From: Streptosporangium carneum
Lineage (GTDB): Bacteria > Actinomycetota > Actinomycetes > Streptosporangiales > Streptosporangiaceae
Direction of reading: 5' to 3'
DNA length: 64,000 bases
Assembly (NCBI RefSeq): GCF_027922005.1
Contig: NZ_BSEV01000021.1
Location: 106,895-170,894 of the forward strand
Shown here: piece by piece, positions 16,743 through 25,478 of the stretch
Numbering within the stretch: position 1 is the first letter of the stretch
Layout of the letters: each line of letters begins with the position of its first letter
The notes under the pieces: model-generated
Told to the model about the DNA's origin: nothing
Databases searched by the model: none
The model's input: only the letters and a program-made list of their open reading frames with translations
Program-made: the position numbers and the translations under genes

Positions 16743-16979
16743 TAAAAGGCCGGATATCAGTGCGCCCCGACGGCGAACGCCCCTCCCCTCAGAGCGCCGC
16801 ACCCTCTCCCCGCCCCCTTACCGGCGGCCCGAAAAGCCGCGCGGCCACGACACACATGTCCCCCGCCTCCCGATCGGCCGTGTCGGCCTTTCCACGGGAC
16901 CATCACACGGAGAACGGATCCGAGCGCCATTCCCTCACGATCGACAGGCACCGATCAACGACAATCCAAACACACATCG

Positions 16980-17018
16980 ACCAAATATGATTTGGTATGA
17001 AAACGTATTTGATATGAT
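16980..17018 (+). promoter_or_regulatory. Palindrome and promoter before the 17184 gene
   Basis: ACCAAATATGATTTGGT (16980-16996) has perfect 7-bp arms around ATG. Its right arm overlaps a -35-like TTTGGT (16991-16996); 16 bases further is TATGAT (17013-17018). A repressor-controlled promoter is plausible. Confidence 0.45.
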
Positions 17019-17183
17019 CGAAAAAATGCTATTGTTCGGCAACGGGACCGCACGCTGGCGCAGTCGGGGGTTTCCAACGCGACATGGCCGTGGAGTCATG
17101 GCGTGGAAAACCAGAGCGACCGTTCCCGCACACCGGTCATCGAAGCATCCGCGAACGTCGCGGGTTCCTGGGGAGAAGCGCCG

Positions 17184-17879
17184 ATGCTCCAGACCATCCT
17201 GCTCGTGCTGGGGCTGTTCGCCGTCCTGGTGAGCATGGTGAGTTTCGTGGAGGGCACGTCGGTGCCCAGCCTGATCTCGGATCTCCGTGCGGAGGCCGTT
17301 CGCGCCCGCCGCCTGCGCCGCAGCCGCCGCGACAACGCCGTCTATCCGTACTTCTACGACGTCGGGCTGAGGAACAGGACCGACGGGCAGCCCTCGACGC
17401 CGACCGGAGGACAGGTCAACGTCGGCGGATACAGGCTGGACGTCACTCCCATGCCCGAGGGCATGTGCCCCCTCTACACGCTGCACCACCACAACACGGG
17501 CGACAGGGTGCCGTGCACCGGCGAGGAGGCCCTGCTGTGGCGGGAGGCGGCGATCGAGTACGCGACGGCGCTGCGGGAGGCCGGCGCGACGCTGCGCGCC
17601 GCGCACGAGCGCGCCAGGCTCCGGCTCGTACGGCTGCTGCCCGGCGGCCGGAGCAGGGTCGCCTCGGAGCTGCTGCGGGAACGAGGACGCTTCCGGGAAC
17701 AGGCCCTGGCCGCCGCGGCGGCGTACCGGCCGGTGCACGACGAGATCGAGCACCGGCTCAGGCAGCAGCGGCGCAGGCACGAGCGCCGGATCCACGAGCG
17801 CCGGATCGAGGAGGAGCCGCCGAACCCGCGCGGACGGAGGGGCCGGGGCGGGGAGGCGGACGCGGGTCCGGTCACCTGA
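17184..17879 (+). CDS. Single-pass membrane protein with coiled coil, unknown function
   Basis: 231 residues from the ATG at 17184, chosen because GGGAGAAG precedes it and because it starts directly with a membrane helix (MLQTILLVLGLFAVLVSMV); a longer frame to 17103 has no support. After the helix comes a basic patch (RARRLRRSRRDN), a small beta-rich domain (VNVGGYRLDVTPMPEG, HHHNTGDRVPCTGEEALLW) and a long Arg/Glu-rich helix likely to form a coiled coil (about 130-225). Family not recognised. Its end overlaps the convergent LLM gene by 8 bp. Confidence 0.65.
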   Translation: MLQTILLVLGLFAVLVSMVSFVEGTSVPSLISDLRAEAVRARRLRRSRRDNAVYPYFYDVGLRNRTDGQPSTPTGGQVNVGGYRLDVTPMPEGMCPLYTLHHHNTGDRVPCTGEEALLWREAAIEYATALREAGATLRAAHERARLRLVRLLPGGRSRVASELLRERGRFREQALAAAAAYRPVHDEIEHRLRQQRRRHERRIHERRIEEEPPNPRGRRGRGGEADAGPVT

Positions 17880-18831
17880 GCTGGGGAAGGACCTTCGCGC
17901 CGAAGGCGTCGATGTAGGCGCTCTGCTCCTGACCGACGTGGTGCAGGTAGATCTCGTCGAAGCCCAGTTCCGCGCACTCGTTGATCCAGGCGGCGTGCCT
18001 GCCCAGGTCCGCGGAGACGTTGACCACCTCGGCCACCCGCGCCGGCGGCACGTCCGCGGAGATCGCGTCGAAGAGTTCGGCCGTGTCGAGATCCCAGCTC
18101 ACCGGCGGCGCGAAGACGTTGCTCCGCCACTGGTCGTGGGCGATCGCCAGGGCTTCCTCCTCGGTCTCGGCCCAGCTCAGGTGGATCTGCAGAGCCGTCC
18201 TCCCCTTCCCGCCCGCCTCCCGGTAGGCCTCGACGACCTCGCGTGACCTCTCCAGCGGGCCGTGCACGGTGATCAGGCCGTCTGCCCACTCCGCGCACCA
18301 TCGGGCGGTCTCGACGCTCACCGCGGCGCCGATCAGCTCGGGCGGGGTGTCGGGGCGGGTCCACAGGCGGGCGCGGTCCACGGTGACCAGGCCGTCATGG
18401 CTGACCTCCTCCCCCGCCAGCAGCGCCCTGATGACGTCCACGCACTCCCTGAGCCGCGCCTTGCGGAGCTCCTTGCGCGGCCACCGGTCCCCGGTGATGT
18501 GCTCGTTGCTCGCCTCCCCGCTGCCCAGGGCCGCCCAGAACCTCCCGGGGAACATCGCGGCGAGCGTGCCGATCGCCTGGGCGATGATCGCCGGGTGGTA
18601 GCGCTGGCCGGGCGCGTTGACCACGCCGAACGGCAGCCCGGTGGCCTGCAGGGCGGCCCCCAGCCAGGACCAGGCGAAGCCGGAGTGCCCCTGTCTCTCG
18701 CTCCAGGGGGAGAAGTGGTCCGACGACATCGCCGCCGCGAACCCCGCCTGTTCGGCCCTGACCACCGCCTTCAGCAGTTCTGCCGGATGGACCTGCTCGT
18801 GTGATGAGTGAAAACCGTAGGTCGTCATCAT
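17872..18831 (-). CDS. LLM-class flavin-dependent oxidoreductase
   Basis: 319 residues with the luciferase-like TIM barrel. The N-terminal YGFHSSHEQ, AMSSDHFSPWSERQGHSGFAW, LPFGVVNAPGQRYHP and GRFWAALGSGEASNEHITG match the group annotated as non-F420 flavinoid oxidoreductases (TIGR03885), relatives of F420-dependent glucose-6-phosphate dehydrogenase. It probably uses FMN or F420; the substrate is unknown. Two adjacent ATGs could start it. It is a single gene between a convergent and a divergent neighbour. Confidence 0.88.
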   Translation of the reverse strand: MMTTYGFHSSHEQVHPAELLKAVVRAEQAGFAAAMSSDHFSPWSERQGHSGFAWSWLGAALQATGLPFGVVNAPGQRYHPAIIAQAIGTLAAMFPGRFWAALGSGEASNEHITGDRWPRKELRKARLRECVDVIRALLAGEEVSHDGLVTVDRARLWTRPDTPPELIGAAVSVETARWCAEWADGLITVHGPLERSREVVEAYREAGGKGRTALQIHLSWAETEEEALAIAHDQWRSNVFAPPVSWDLDTAELFDAISADVPPARVAEVVNVSADLGRHAAWINECAELGFDEIYLHHVGQEQSAYIDAFGAKVLPQLR

Positions 18832-18914
18832 GACCGGCTACCCGTGCGACGGCGGTCCAGTCGGCCTCCCCGCCGGAACGCCACCCCCTGTGAGCGCGGC
18901 GGCCCCACGTTCAA

Positions 18915-18920
18915 TAGTGT
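18915..18920 (+). promoter_or_regulatory. -10 of a leaderless promoter for lpd
   Basis: TAGTGT (TANNNT) ends 7 bases before the ATG at 18928 and no ribosome site is present, the arrangement of leaderless actinomycete genes. Confidence 0.4.
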
Positions 18921-18927
18921 CCGACCC

Positions 18928-20328
18928 ATGAGCACTCACTATGACGTCGTAGTCCTCGGTGCGGGCCCGGGAGGATACGTGGCCGCGATCCGGGCCGCGC
19001 AGCTGGGCCTGAGCACCGCGATCGTCGAAGAGCGTTACTGGGGCGGCGTCTGCCTCAACGTGGGGTGCATCCCCTCCAAGGCGCTGCTGCGCAACGCCGA
19101 GCTCGCCCACCTGTTCACCCACGAGGCCAAGACGTTCGGCATCAGGGTCGACGGCACCGTCACCTTCGACTACGGCGAGGCGTTCAAGCGCAGCCGCAAG
19201 GTCGCCGACAGGCACGTCAAGGGCGTGCACTACCTGATGAAGAAGAACGGCATCGTCGAGTACGAGGGGCGGGGCGAGTTCACCGACGCCAACACGCTGC
19301 GGGTGACCGGCGCGGACGGCGGCGAGCAGGCGGTGACGTTCGACCACTGCGTCATCGCGACGGGTGCGACCACGAAGCTGCTGCCGGGGACGTCGGTGTC
19401 CGAGCGGGTGGTGACGTACGAGGAGCAGATCCTCAGCGACGAGCTGCCCGGCAGTGTCGTCATCGCGGGCGCGGGCGCGATCGGCGTCGAGTTCGCCTAC
19501 GTCCTGCACAACTACGGCGTCAAGGTGACGATCGTGGAGTTCCTCGACCGGATCGTCCCGCTGGAGGACGAGGAGGTCTCGGCCGAGCTGGCCAAGCACT
19601 ACCGGCGGCTCGGCATCGAGGTCCTGACCTCCACCCGCGTCGAGTCCATCGACGACTCGGGCGACAAGGTGCGGGTGACCGTCTCACGTGACGGACAGCA
19701 GCAGGTCCTCGAGGCCGACAAGGTGCTGCAGGCGATCGGCTTCCAGCCCCGCGTCGAGGGGTACGGCCTGGAGCGCACCGGGGTCGCCCTGACCGACAGG
19801 GGGGCGATCGCCATCGACGCCCGCGGCCGTACGAACGTGCCGCACATCTTCGCCATCGGCGACGTGACCGCCAAGCTGATGCTCGCGCACGCGGCCGAGT
19901 TCATGGGGATCGTCGCCGCGGAGACCATCGCGGACGCCGAGACGATGGAGCTCGACTACGTGATGATCCCGAGGGCGACGTACTGCCAGCCCCAGGTCGC
20001 GAGTTTCGGCTACACCGAGGCGCAGGCCCGCGACCTGGGCTACGACGTCAAGGTGGCCAAGTTCCCCTTCACCGCGAACGGCAAGGCCCACGGTCTGGGG
20101 GACGCGGTCGGGTTCGTGAAGATCCTCAGCGACGGCGAGCACGGTGAGCTGATCGGCGCCCACCTGATCGGCCCCGAGGTCACCGAGTTGCTGCCGCAGC
20201 TGACGCTGGCCCAGCAGTGGGACCTGACGGTCACCGAGGTGGCGCGTAACGTGCACGCCCATCCCACGCTCGGCGAGGCGGTCAAGGAGGCGATCCACGG
20301 ACTGGCGGGCCACATGATCAACATGTGA
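18928..20328 (+). CDS. lpd: Dihydrolipoyl dehydrogenase (E3)
   Basis: 466 residues, the usual E3 length. FAD motif VVVLGAGPGGYVAA (7-20); redox disulfide Cys42/Cys47 in GGVCLNVGCIPSK; NAD motif VIAGAGAIGVEFAY; second FAD motif HIFAIGDVTAK; C-terminal HAHPTLGEAVKEA with the catalytic His-Glu. E3 reoxidises lipoyl groups of pyruvate and 2-oxoglutarate dehydrogenase complexes and of glycine cleavage. It stands alone here, as E3 often does in actinomycetes. Start at 18928 by homology and by a -10 placed for a leaderless mRNA; the frame extends upstream without features. A mercuric-reductase-type N-terminal extension is absent. Confidence 0.95.
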   Translation: MSTHYDVVVLGAGPGGYVAAIRAAQLGLSTAIVEERYWGGVCLNVGCIPSKALLRNAELAHLFTHEAKTFGIRVDGTVTFDYGEAFKRSRKVADRHVKGVHYLMKKNGIVEYEGRGEFTDANTLRVTGADGGEQAVTFDHCVIATGATTKLLPGTSVSERVVTYEEQILSDELPGSVVIAGAGAIGVEFAYVLHNYGVKVTIVEFLDRIVPLEDEEVSAELAKHYRRLGIEVLTSTRVESIDDSGDKVRVTVSRDGQQQVLEADKVLQAIGFQPRVEGYGLERTGVALTDRGAIAIDARGRTNVPHIFAIGDVTAKLMLAHAAEFMGIVAAETIADAETMELDYVMIPRATYCQPQVASFGYTEAQARDLGYDVKVAKFPFTANGKAHGLGDAVGFVKILSDGEHGELIGAHLIGPEVTELLPQLTLAQQWDLTVTEVARNVHAHPTLGEAVKEAIHGLAGHMINM

Positions 20329-20413
20329 GGCCCTTGTCGCGGCCTCGGACGGGAGCGCCGGAGCCTGTCGTCGGTTCCGGCCCGCGCCGCCCCCGGAGAC
20401 CGGGAACGGCACG

Positions 20414-20448
20414 GGCGCCCGGCGGCGCGGGAAGGCGCGCCGGGCGCC
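20414..20448. terminator. Bidirectional terminator between lpd and the triple-repeat gene
   Basis: Perfect 11-bp arms GGCGCCCGGCG / CGCCGGGCGCC, 13-base loop, between two convergent stop codons. No T-run. Confidence 0.6.
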
Positions 20449-20501
20449 GGGGCCGGGAGCGCTCCGTTGTGCTCAGGTGTGCCCGGTCTCGGAGGCGCCC
20501 C

Positions 20502-21590
20502 TCAGAACGCCGAGGTGTAGGTCGTCAGGGAGGGCTGGTTCGTCCGGACGAGGCCGTTGTAGCAGGCGACGTCGCGAACGGTCGCGACGAGCCCGGCGGT
20601 GCTCCACGGGGTCAGCAGGTTGCAGTATCCGGGGCCGGTCCCGTACGCCGTGACCTGGACGTGGTCGGGCAGCACGCCGACCCGCGGGAAGGTCACCAGG
20701 CGCAGCCCCGCCCCCGCGCCCTGCACGGTGTTCAGCCCCGCCTGGGAGTTGTGGTTGATCGCGGGCGGCACCGGGGAGTACGGCCCGGGAGCGGCCGGGG
20801 CGGTGTCGAAGGTGTAGGCGAAGTTCTTCGGCGGGAGCGCCGCCCCGGTGATCGCGCGCTCACGCTGGTAGGTGAGCGTCCAGCCGGTGTTGATCGGGGT
20901 GTTGACGAGGTTGTGGCAGCGCACCCTGACGGTCTGGCCCGCGGGGGCGGACGCCCACGCGGCGACCTTGCAGCGGGCGGGCTGGGCGGGGTTGACCGCG
21001 GTCACCTGGAGACCGCCCGCCCTGCCCACGGACCCGAGACCGGGCAGGGTGACGTTCCAGTTCCCCACAGGCCCGGCGACGACGGTGTTCGCCACGCCCG
21101 ACGAGTTGAACTGGGTGACGATCGCCGCGCCGTTGTGGCGGACGTAGCCGAACGCCTGCGGCGCGGGGAGCAGGCCGCTGCTCTTCTCGAACAGGACGGT
21201 GAACGGGATGGACACCTGGGGGCCGCCGTACTGGTGGCATCTCACCGCGACGAGCAGGTCGCCCACCGACGGACCCCAGTTCAGGGCCTGACACCAGTGG
21301 GGGCCCTGCGAGACCGCCGTGACGTGCACGACGCCGCCGAGCGTCGCGATCTGCGGGAACCTGACATAGGTCGGTCCCCCCGGCGGGGTGAGCACCGTGA
21401 CCGTGGGGCCCGCGGGCCAGCTTCCCGCCTGGCGGGCGAGGGTGGGGACGCCGTTGGCGATGTTGACATAGGCGAATCCCCACTGGTCGGGGACCTGGGC
21501 CCACGCGCTCGTGACCGCGGCGGTGAGGCAGCCCGCGAGCATCGCGACGACGCAGAGAATCCTTGTTGTTGCCTTTCGTACGTGAAGCAT
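20502..21590 (-). CDS. Secreted protein made of three related ~110-residue repeats
   Basis: 362 residues from the ATG at 21590, chosen because GGAGAA lies 6 bases upstream; it opens with a basic signal peptide (HVRKATTRILCVVAMLAG.., cut after AWA). The mature protein is three diverged repeats starting at WGFAYVN, FGYVRHN and NFAYTFD. Each has a W.VT.PG-like turn, an HVTA/QVTA strand, a Cys a few residues later and a second Cys in a VRC or VAC strand, suggesting one disulfide per repeat in a beta-sandwich. Family function unknown; probably extracellular. Alternative start 21602 would add four residues. Confidence 0.75.
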   Translation of the reverse strand: MLHVRKATTRILCVVAMLAGCLTAAVTSAWAQVPDQWGFAYVNIANGVPTLARQAGSWPAGPTVTVLTPPGGPTYVRFPQIATLGGVVHVTAVSQGPHWCQALNWGPSVGDLLVAVRCHQYGGPQVSIPFTVLFEKSSGLLPAPQAFGYVRHNGAAIVTQFNSSGVANTVVAGPVGNWNVTLPGLGSVGRAGGLQVTAVNPAQPARCKVAAWASAPAGQTVRVRCHNLVNTPINTGWTLTYQRERAITGAALPPKNFAYTFDTAPAAPGPYSPVPPAINHNSQAGLNTVQGAGAGLRLVTFPRVGVLPDHVQVTAYGTGPGYCNLLTPWSTAGLVATVRDVACYNGLVRTNQPSLTTYTSAF

Positions 21591-22003
21591 GCCGTTCTCC
21601 ATCGGCTGGGGGATGAAGGACCGGACACGACCGCGACCCCGGCATGACAGGCAGCACGAAGTCAAGGGAGATGCCCGGTTTGATCCTTTTGAGCTCTCGA
21701 CGACCCGAACGCCGCCCCGGAAGCCCGACCCTTCCGATCCCCCGGCTCCACCCAAGACACAGGGGTCAGCGAAACGACGACGCGCCGAACGCCCGCGAGC
21801 GATCGGGCGAGTCCCGCGCGTCGGCGACCGACCGCCGGACGCGGCCACACCCTGATCTGCTCACAAAGCGTTTATCGTCGATTACTTTACGTCATAGTAC
21901 GGCTTGCGCCCGATCCGTCAACCCCTCCCCCCCGGGAAGGGGAGCCGGACGCCAGGCGAGGGCGGACAGGAGGCGTCCGGGAAGGAGGGAGGCCGCCGCC
22001 CTC
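21591..22003. other. Intergenic region upstream of the triple-repeat gene
   Basis: 413 bp without a gene. The AT-rich part at 21865-21905, about 280-310 bp upstream of the start, is the likely promoter region; a C-run/G-run (21925-21950) may end the STAS transcript. No clear operator. Confidence 0.4.
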
Positions 22004-22381
22004 TCACCCCTGGGCCGAGGACCCGCCGCCGGAGGCGTGCCGCAGGGAGCCGAGCACATCGGGGTCGATGGCGAAGAAACCGTAGAGATCCGTCATCCGC
22101 AGGAGCCGCTCGAAGTGGCCTCGCACCCCCGCCAGGCGCATCCACCCGCCCGCGTCGCAGGTCAGGGTCATCCCGCTGAGGAAGGTCCGCAGGCCGTTCG
22201 AGTCGCAGAAGGTGACCCCCGCGACGTCGAGGACGATCCGGGGGCGACGGCCCGTGATCAGCTCGCGGATGGCGTCTCCGAGCAGCGGACTGGAGGTCCG
22301 GTCGATGTCTCCCGTGACCGTGAGCACGGCGCAGTCCGCCTCCTCGTGGTGGGTGACCTGGACGACCAGCTCTCTGCTCAT
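22004..22381 (-). CDS. STAS-domain anti-sigma-factor antagonist
   Basis: 125 residues, a SpoIIAA/RsbV/BldG-like fold: beta strand VVQVTHHEEADCAVLTVTGDID, then IVLDVAGVTFCDSNGLRTF, where Ser61 is the position phosphorylated by anti-sigma kinases. The extended tail (HFERLLRMTDLYGFFAID) matches the actinomycete subgroup. Unphosphorylated STAS proteins bind anti-sigma factors and free the sigma factor. No kinase or sigma gene is next to it. The ATG at 22381 is preferred over the GTG at 22384 because AAGGA lies 6 bases before it. Confidence 0.88.
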   Translation of the reverse strand: MSRELVVQVTHHEEADCAVLTVTGDIDRTSSPLLGDAIRELITGRRPRIVLDVAGVTFCDSNGLRTFLSGMTLTCDAGGWMRLAGVRGHFERLLRMTDLYGFFAIDPDVLGSLRHASGGGSSAQG

Positions 22382-22821
22382 CACCCGTCCTTCCCGCTCA
22401 CCGGTGAGGCGGTCCGCGCCGGGAGCCGCCCTGCCTGATCACAAGGTATACCCGTCCCTCCCGGACGGCCCGGCGACCGCCGGGGGACATGTGCGTAACG
22501 TCCGCGGGCGCGGGAGACGGGACGAGGAGTCCGCCTCGGCCAGACGGAGGTCAGCCGACGTGGACCGGCGGACGCCGTTCCGGGTCGGGCTCGGCCTGGC
22601 AGCGCGCCGGACAGCGTCAGCGCGACCAGCGTCAGCGTGGCGACGGGGCTGAGCGAGCCCGCCGCCAGAGCGGCGACACCGGGCTGGCAGCCGATTCCGC
22701 GATCGCGACCAGCCGTCGCGCGCAAGTCGCCTCGGGGCCACAGAATCCTGCCTGGACACTGCAAGTAGTCATACGTTTACCTTGTGTCACCACAGCAGCA
22801 CCATCCGACCCAGGAGAGAGC
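22382..22821. other. Divergent intergenic region
   Basis: 440 bp. A short minus-strand stretch near 22630-22700 translates into a hydrophobic segment, but the surrounding frame is low-complexity and no gene is supported. The promoter of the 22822 gene must lie in the less GC-rich 22755-22800 part. Confidence 0.4.
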
Positions 22822-23190
22822 ATGCGCCTCAACAAGCTCACGTCTATCGCCCTGGCCGCCCTCGTCGGTTGCGCAGGCCTGACGGCCGTGGCCGCCATGC
22901 CGGCCACGGCCTCCGTTCCCGCCGTCCCCGCCCCCGCGGCCGCCGACTTCTCCGGCTACCAGCTCATCAAGCTGCCCAACGCCAACGTCCCCAACTTCAC
23001 CCGTCGCGTGCTCAGGTGCCCCGCCGGCAAGCGGGTCGTCGGCGGCGGCGCCGAGGCCCAGGGCAACGGCGCGATCCTGGTGGGCTCCTTCCCGACCGAC
23101 GACGGCACCGGCTGGATCGGCATCGGCCGCCAGATCGGCTACAACGACGTCGGCATCAGCGTCTACGCCGTCTGCGCCAACGCCAGCTGA
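22822..23190 (+). CDS. Small secreted protein
   Basis: 122 residues. Signal peptide MRLNKLTSIALAALVGCAGL.. cut near ATASVPA (about residue 35). The mature domain, about 80 residues, contains LRCPAGKRVVGGGAEAQG, GWIGIGRQIGY and VYAVCANAS; the two cysteines are placed to form one disulfide. This CPxGKxVxGGG..W....VYAVCA pattern recurs in exported actinomycete proteins of unknown role. GGAGAGAG precedes the ATG closely. A strong terminator follows. Confidence 0.8.
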   Translation: MRLNKLTSIALAALVGCAGLTAVAAMPATASVPAVPAPAAADFSGYQLIKLPNANVPNFTRRVLRCPAGKRVVGGGAEAQGNGAILVGSFPTDDGTGWIGIGRQIGYNDVGISVYAVCANAS

Positions 23191-23202
23191 AAACCCCTCC
23201 AC

Positions 23203-23240
23203 CCCCGGCCGGACCTCCCGAGGTCCGGCCGGGGCGTTTT
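23203..23240 (+). terminator. Rho-independent terminator of the 22822 gene
   Basis: Perfect 14-bp arms CCCCGGCCGGACCT / AGGTCCGGCCGGGG, tetraloop CCCG, followed by CGTTTT. It begins 12 bp after the stop codon. Confidence 0.92.
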
Positions 23241-23375
23241 GCCGTCACCCCCCGCACCGCCGCCCCCTCCGGGAGCCCCAGGCTTCCGAGCGCCTTCCAC
23301 TCACCCCACTGGCGAGCCATAATCACTTTCGGTGTCAGTTAAGTCACCCAATGTCAGGTAACGGAGGGGTCGTCT

Positions 23376-25292
23376 TTGAGGCATCTGCGATACCGCTTCG
23401 ACAACCTCATCGCCCGGGGAACCTGGGCGATGATCGGCCTGCTCGCCGTCGTGGCGCTCGCCATGGCGGTCGTCGGAGCGGCGGCCATCCTCACCCTCGC
23501 CCCGAACGCCACGGACCTGCCGTCCGCCCTGTGGTCGGGTCTGATGCGCACGATGTCGCCCGGGGTGGTGACCCGGGACAGCGGATCCCCGGTGTTCCTG
23601 GGATGCATGCTGGTGCTCGCCCTGACAGGAATAGTGATCTTCAGCACGCTCATCGGGCTGATCGAGACGGGGCTCGACCGCAAGCTGGCCAGCCTGCGCA
23701 AGGGCCGGTCGCTGGTGATCGAGCGCGACCACACCGTGATCCTCGGCTGGTCGGAGCAGGTCTTCCTGATCCTGTCCGAGCTCGCGGTGGCCAACGCCAG
23801 CAGGGGCAGGACCTGCGTGGCGATCCTCGCCGACAGGGACAGGGTCTCCATGGAGGAGGCCATCAGGGACAGGGTCGACCTTCCCCGCCGTCTGCGGGTG
23901 GTGTGCCGCACCGGCAGCCCCACCGATCCGATGGACGTGGCCATCGTCAGCCCCGAGCGGGCACGGGCGGTCATCGTGCTCGGCTCGGAGGACACGTGCT
24001 CCGACGCGAGGACCATCAAGAGCCTCCTCGCCCTCGACGCCGCGAAGGTGCGGCCGAGGGTCCAGCTGGTCGCGGGCATCCGCGATCCGGACAACCTCGT
24101 CGCGGCCCGCCTGGCGGGCGGGGCCAACGCGCTGATCCTCGACGTCGACGAGATCTCCGCGCGGGTCATGGTGCAGACCTGCCTGCACGCGGGACTGTCC
24201 ATGGTCTACAGCGACCTGCTCGGTTTCGAGGGCGACGAGATCTACTTCCGGCAGCCGGGAGAGCTGGCGGGCGAGAGCTTCGGCGACGCCCTGCCCGCAC
24301 TGGAGAACTGCTCCCTCATCGGCCTGGAGCGGGAGGGGAAGGTCCTGCTCAACCCGGCCGGGGAGACCACGATCGACGCGGGCGACCGGCTCATCCTGAT
24401 CATGGACGACGACGACGCGAAGCCGGTCCGCGCCTCTGCCCGGGTGGACCACGACGCGATCGTGGCCACCGGCGAGCACGAGCCCGTGGCGCGCCGCGTC
24501 CTGGTCCTCGGCTGGAACGCCTGCGGCGCCGCGATCGTCGCGGAGTTCGACCACTACATGCCGCCCGGGTCGCAGCTGAAGGTCGTCGCCGACGACTCCC
24601 GGATGACGTCCCAGGTTGAGGGTCTCTCAGCCCGGGTCGCCGGCCTGACCCTCAGCCACGAGACCGGAGACATCACCCGGCACTCCACCCTCCAGAGACT
24701 CGACCTCGGAGCCTACGACCACGTCCTCATCCTGGCCGACGACCGGTTCGGAGCGCATGTCGCCGACTCCCGCACGCTCCTCACCCTCCTGCACGTCAGG
24801 GAGATGAGCAGGAGCAACGGATGGCGGCACAGCCTGGTGACCGAGATCGCGAGGGACGGCGACCGGCGTCTCGTCGAGGTCACCGAGGTCGACGACTTCA
24901 TCGTCAGCTCGAAGGTCACCAGCCTCCTGATGATCCAGGTCGCGGAGAACCCCCGGCGTCATGACGTGTTCGCCGACCTGTTCGACGCCGGAGGGCAGGA
25001 GATCTACATCAGACCCGCCGACGACTACGTGCGGCTGTCGACCCCCGTCGACTACGCGACCGTGGTTGCCGCCGCGCGGGCGTACGGCGAGGTCGCGATC
25101 GGCTACCGCACGGAGTGCCTGTCCGGCGGCGCTGGCGGCATCGCCCTGAACCCGCCCAAGAGCAGAAGGCTGACGTTCGAGCCCGGCGACGCCGTGATCG
25201 TGCTCGCCGGCGGCCGCCTCCGTCAGGAGGACGGAGCCCGCCCCTGGGGTGCCACCGGAATACGGCAGAAACGGGCCGCGCTGGGACGCTGA
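23376..25292 (+). CDS. CASTOR/POLLUX-like ion channel protein
   Basis: 638 residues from a TTG start preceded by GGAGGGG. Two transmembrane helices (about 16-42 and 75-100) frame a short pore-like loop (TDLPSALWSGLMRTM); the rest is two RCK-like nucleotide-binding domains, the first starting with HTVILGWSEQVFLILSEL, the second with RRVLVLGWNACGAAIVAEFD. This is the bacterial form of plant CASTOR/POLLUX nuclear channels. The canonical K+ filter TVGYG is absent, as in that family. Likely a ligand-gated cation channel or its regulator in the plasma membrane. Confidence 0.85.
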   Translation: MRHLRYRFDNLIARGTWAMIGLLAVVALAMAVVGAAAILTLAPNATDLPSALWSGLMRTMSPGVVTRDSGSPVFLGCMLVLALTGIVIFSTLIGLIETGLDRKLASLRKGRSLVIERDHTVILGWSEQVFLILSELAVANASRGRTCVAILADRDRVSMEEAIRDRVDLPRRLRVVCRTGSPTDPMDVAIVSPERARAVIVLGSEDTCSDARTIKSLLALDAAKVRPRVQLVAGIRDPDNLVAARLAGGANALILDVDEISARVMVQTCLHAGLSMVYSDLLGFEGDEIYFRQPGELAGESFGDALPALENCSLIGLEREGKVLLNPAGETTIDAGDRLILIMDDDDAKPVRASARVDHDAIVATGEHEPVARRVLVLGWNACGAAIVAEFDHYMPPGSQLKVVADDSRMTSQVEGLSARVAGLTLSHETGDITRHSTLQRLDLGAYDHVLILADDRFGAHVADSRTLLTLLHVREMSRSNGWRHSLVTEIARDGDRRLVEVTEVDDFIVSSKVTSLLMIQVAENPRRHDVFADLFDAGGQEIYIRPADDYVRLSTPVDYATVVAAARAYGEVAIGYRTECLSGGAGGIALNPPKSRRLTFEPGDAVIVLAGGRLRQEDGARPWGATGIRQKRAALGR

Positions 25293-25478
25293 CCGGGCAG
25301 AACCTTGGTTCTGTCCGGCTCCTGGGACGACATCTGACCAGGTCAACGGAGTACGGGCGCCGGTAAGGCTCGTGCCACCAGGCCCAAACGAGTGCGTTTG
25401 CCGGTCACTGCTCCGCGAGCCGAACCCGGAGACCATGGACCCGGTTGGTGGGGAGCGTCATCGCGAGCCGCGTTGCGG

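Larger units (their letters stand above)
16410..17183. other. Region between the RpiR gene and the 17184 gene
   Basis: Apart from the doubtful frame at 16406-16723 there is no gene. It holds the RpiR-site candidate (16729-16742) and, at 16960-17040, an AT-rich segment with a perfect palindrome and promoter-like hexamers for the rightward gene. Confidence 0.5.

Noticed and set aside
22381..22764. Minus-strand frame with a hydrophobic segment near 22630-22700
   Set aside because: Only one short hydrophobic stretch; the rest is low-complexity Arg/Pro/Gly. Could be a decayed gene but there is no family match.
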